NCBI GenBank assembly: GCA_947624455.1
Contig: CANQKL010000003.1
Location: 1 to 32,912 of the forward strand
Length of the DNA: 32,912 nt
Source: an uncultured Clostridia bacterium
GTDB lineage: Bacteria; Bacillota; Clostridia; UMGS1883
Reading direction: 5' to 3'
This document shows, piece by piece, positions 31,001 through 32,912 of the stretch; the first letter of the stretch is position 1, and each line of letters opens with the position of its first letter. The notes beneath the pieces are model-generated. The model saw only the letters and a list, made by a program, of their open reading frames with translations. It had not been told where the DNA came from and searched no databases. Both the position numbers and the translations under genes were made by a program.

Positions 31001-32912
31001 CTGATAAGGACGGCTTTGTGGCCTACAAGGACAATAAAGAGACAAATGAAGGCAAAACAGACAGGGGTATTATCCAAGCCGCGATTTCCGACTGGGCGGC
31101 AAGAAATGCCTATGCGGCTTTTGATTTGGAAAAATACTCAGTCGATGATTTTGACAAGGCAGTTCTCCGCATGGTAGTAACAGAGGCCGCGAGCGGAGGA
31201 AATATACATTTCTACTGGATGGATTATGGCACATGGACAAGGGACAACTTGCAATTCGTTGTTAACACTGGCAAAATGCCAACATTTAAAAATAGCGGAG
31301 AGATAAAGGACGGAGAAGCATCGTTTAAAGGATATCCGTATCGTTTGCAAGCTAATGTCGGTGGTCTTAAAGTGGGTGATACACTTGAAGTGGATATCAC
31401 AGATTCTCTTAAGGGATATCTTACCAATGGTAATAACGTAAATCCCAGCCTTAGCAAAAAATTTACTTTGGCAATGTTAAGTCAGACCGGCAGCACGAAG
31501 TTCGCCTCCCTTGAGAACGGCACATATCCCGGCCCCGCCATCGTTCTCTCCACCTCCACGACCGAGGGCGAGAAGAGGGAAACAAAGGTCACGGTTAAAT
31601 TCCTTGACGACAAGAATAACGAGATCAAGAACGCCGAAACCGTTACCTCCGGCCTACAAAACGGCAAGCTCTACACCTACGACGCCCCCGAGACGGTAGT
31701 TTACAACGGTGTTACCTACTACCTTGACAAGGCCGATTCAAGCCTGAGCGTGATGATAACCGAGGGCGAAGCCTACGACCTCACCGCCAAGTATGTGCCT
31801 GCCGCCGAGGTCAAGGTGCGGTTCACCCACAACGGCGAACCCGTTGCCGATGACGACAGCGTATACGTGATGCCCGGCTCGACCTACACCTTCGCGCCCG
31901 AGACGGTCTATACCTTTGACGGACAGACGTATTTGACTGATACGGAGCGTTCAACTCTCGCCGTCAAGGCCGCTTCCGATACCGAAAACGCAATAGTTGT
32001 CGCTCTTGCCGAAATCCAGCTTGGTGAAAACATAATTAAAAACGGCAGCTTTGAAACTGATACCGACGGCTGGACTTCCTACAATAACGGGATAAAGGCC
32101 CTCGGCTCCAACTGGGCGCGGTCAAAGGATTACGCCAAGGACGGCAGTTATTCGCTGCACGTAAATCAGAGCCAGGAGAATACATGGACGGGTTCTAACG
32201 ACGACAACAACCTCCAGACATACTTTAAGCTCGAGCCTAACAAGAAGTATCTGCTCACCTTCAGTGAGTATTGGACGCAGGCTGTGAGCAGCTCAAATTC
32301 CGGACACATGAACGCCGCAACGGTATCGGCGGGCTACGGAACATCCAACCACAAGCCCGCGGCCGGAGGCTGGTCCTCCTGGGACACTGGCGGAGTGAAC
32401 AGAACCTTAGCCCGCGAGGCCAATAAGTGGCTGACCTACGCGTATCTGCTTGACACTTCCAACGCGGATGTTGTCAACGCGGCGGAAATTTATGCCACAA
32501 TAGCTTACTCCATGAACCAATGCACGTCTCTCTACATTGACGACTTCTCGCTGTGCGAGATCGTCGATTCCGAGATAAAGACTGCCCAGATCACCGTCCG
32601 CTATGTGGATGAAAAGGGCGAGGAGCTGGCCGCCGCTGAGAGCTTCACCGCCAGAGTGGGCGACAGCTATGACGCTGAGCCGTATGTTATTGACGCGCTC
32701 CACCGGAACAAGACTGTCTACGCCTTTGACTCCGGCGCCACCGGCGAAATTACCGGCGAAGTTACCGGCGATAAGCAGATCGACATGGTCTACTCATCAG
32801 CGGCATATGACGGCGTTCTTCTGGATCTGAGCTTTGACGGCGCCGACAGCGGCTTTGCCGGAGGCGAGGGTACAGCCCGTTACCGCGGCAAGTCGCCCGT
32901 CTTCGCTGCGGG
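28033..32912 (+). CDS. Very large secreted heparinase II/III-family polysaccharide lyase, multi-domain, 3' end outside the window
   Basis: At least 1,626 residues, open to the window edge with no stop or frameshift. AGGAGG (28019-28024) precedes ATG 28033; residues 1-30 are a signal peptide. A disaggregatase-type DNRLRE domain (~187-290, DTYISSKDTKTDYG to NFSLGKV) precedes an alpha-toroid region (~310-560). The C-terminal lyase sheet has GHAHPDSNQ (607-615; His608, His610), LLVDSGRYGY and HNTVEAEG (His651), the family's catalytic and metal-site motifs. It would cleave uronic-acid polysaccharide by beta-elimination. Then come a second DNRLRE-like domain (~1010-1175), two MucBP-like strand repeats (1184-1320), a CBM4/9-like domain (NIIKNGSFETDTDGW, ~1333-1510), a MucBP-like repeat (ITVRYVDEKGEEL, 1520-1590) and the start of a LamG-like domain. 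Unsaturated products would suit the GH105 enzyme upstream. Confidence 0.88.
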   Translation, partial: MGLSRVLAMVVTLTMVFTVLAVFPMGASATSMTDAAFFAKLNYDAYPELGLVKAAVDRKDYDKAKAELLKYLKARHADGKITGNGVTEADENYGMAVLPMRNILTGPYEFDMWQAEFTVTDKNFKDYSIDVTDRVRHELANGAVSFMLMAGNKQRYPVIVKSKEAGDAGPRLVVKLSDGTDETIGADQDTYISSKDTKTDYGAAAELYVKEDADNGNNSTGENTRRAYMNFSLGKVANKEITSAALVVNAAYANDCATGPKDVLVINIGDTTWNESKHTWDAIKGNIYSYENLDEPIWNANAPNADSEYHNVTSRFWFGKPMAYEYLSYLKMGEKAYNDSHPYHEQYPGDEFGPKLVDLMNAFATQMNYGWTRTLETGERLNRWVDIVDAFLGTNVFDDKLDELVNILSFMWGDCNYLNGLDITSDGPWWSNWKLVANAGFFKAVEFLPELKDHDAFRERVEGNVEYTMDFLFNDDMSFKEAGPSYGEWCMKLYGDCLIAAEKSDNPVSASFKTKLIYAARNAAQSFFPDGWDSNVGDSNYRDKMSEFKLIAEYLDDPMLDAYVNGDGAYEGEKSVLYNDVNSVYMRTSWDPKETTYVSFSNNPNDGHAHPDSNQVLMYAYGKPLLVDSGRYGYANPNNSIYTELRYASAHNTVEAEGVSMGGNNNYHSSSAEKISSYADNDLFTFAASTQHGYPNTKHTRNVLFLKRLGGGVTFVTDYVDGNKADQVYRQNWHFMPSSNAAVGTDGHSVSTNFAGEANVDLYNADADASTEIKDGYFSADYGLVANSKYGSFKKTGEDVKFGTVIVPRRAGEAAKNITVTDKAKDNNSSAVSMTTPLRGSDSRKFDYTVYVKNNANADGAFGEYKTDAKAAIVMDGINGEEGTQAGPVQYGIVNGKTLTKNGQVIIESSAELNSIGVEQTGPTSPGLDITGENLAPNTDKTKAIKIYAGGAVESVTLNGENIKFEQDGDYVYAVGVGSVTTVDETVISADKDGFVAYKDNKETNEGKTDRGIIQAAISDWAARNAYAAFDLEKYSVDDFDKAVLRMVVTEAASGGNIHFYWMDYGTWTRDNLQFVVNTGKMPTFKNSGEIKDGEASFKGYPYRLQANVGGLKVGDTLEVDITDSLKGYLTNGNNVNPSLSKKFTLAMLSQTGSTKFASLENGTYPGPAIVLSTSTTEGEKRETKVTVKFLDDKNNEIKNAETVTSGLQNGKLYTYDAPETVVYNGVTYYLDKADSSLSVMITEGEAYDLTAKYVPAAEVKVRFTHNGEPVADDDSVYVMPGSTYTFAPETVYTFDGQTYLTDTERSTLAVKAASDTENAIVVALAEIQLGENIIKNGSFETDTDGWTSYNNGIKALGSNWARSKDYAKDGSYSLHVNQSQENTWTGSNDDNNLQTYFKLEPNKKYLLTFSEYWTQAVSSSNSGHMNAATVSAGYGTSNHKPAAGGWSSWDTGGVNRTLAREANKWLTYAYLLDTSNADVVNAAEIYATIAYSMNQCTSLYIDDFSLCEIVDSEIKTAQITVRYVDEKGEELAAAESFTARVGDSYDAEPYVIDALHRNKTVYAFDSGATGEITGEVTGDKQIDMVYSSAAYDGVLLDLSFDGADSGFAGGEGTARYRGKSPVFAA

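Overview
The window looks like chromosomal DNA from an endospore-forming anaerobic Firmicute, probably a gut or rumen Clostridium-type bacterium of intermediate GC. Four things point this way: a sporulation sigma factor (sigG); oxygen-sensitive enzymes (a glycyl radical hydroxyproline dehydratase and a 2-hydroxyacyl-CoA dehydratase-type activase); a WalRK two-component system with YycH/YycI-type partners; and secreted polysaccharide-degrading proteins plus an S-layer-homology protein. No rRNA, tRNA, CRISPR array or prophage was seen.

Layout. 1-2323: 3' part of a HypD-type hydroxyproline dehydratase. 2378-2776: an 83-residue protein with its own promoter. 2816-3294: a non-coding, hairpin-rich repeat with inverted ends, lying directly upstream of sigG (3379-4149). 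4292-5720: a complete ISL3-type insertion sequence with a perfect 8-bp target duplication. 5871-7625 (minus): a secreted protein with six chitobiase C-terminal-like repeats. 7934-12287: an activase/dehydratase-like protein split over two genes. 12460-18009: walR, walK, a small secreted protein, yycH-like and yycI-like genes. 18109-18531 (minus): a glycine-zipper protein. 18608-20498: a lipoprotein gene overlapping trmFO. 20605-23805: a secreted GH105-type glycoside hydrolase with three F5/8-type C domains. 23969-24103: a second copy of the structured repeat. 24201-25610: an SLH protein. 25777-27960: glycyl-tRNA synthetase and a sugar-type nucleotidyltransferase. 28033 to the window end: a very large secreted heparinase II/III-type polysaccharide lyase, open at the right edge.

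How the genes may work together. Three perfect matches to the Firmicute WalR box (TGTWAH-N5-TGTWAH) lie in promoter regions: before the 83-residue gene, before the six-repeat secreted protein, and before the small secreted gene just downstream of walRK. This suggests a local WalR regulon of envelope or secreted proteins. The walK reading frame has lost the G1 ATP-binding box, which is unexpected for a usually essential kinase. The right third of the window carries cell-surface polysaccharide-utilisation functions: pectin-type GH105, SLH anchor protein and lyase. Forespore control is visible as a perfect sigma-G promoter on sigG and a one-mismatch sigma-G promoter on the glycine-zipper gene.
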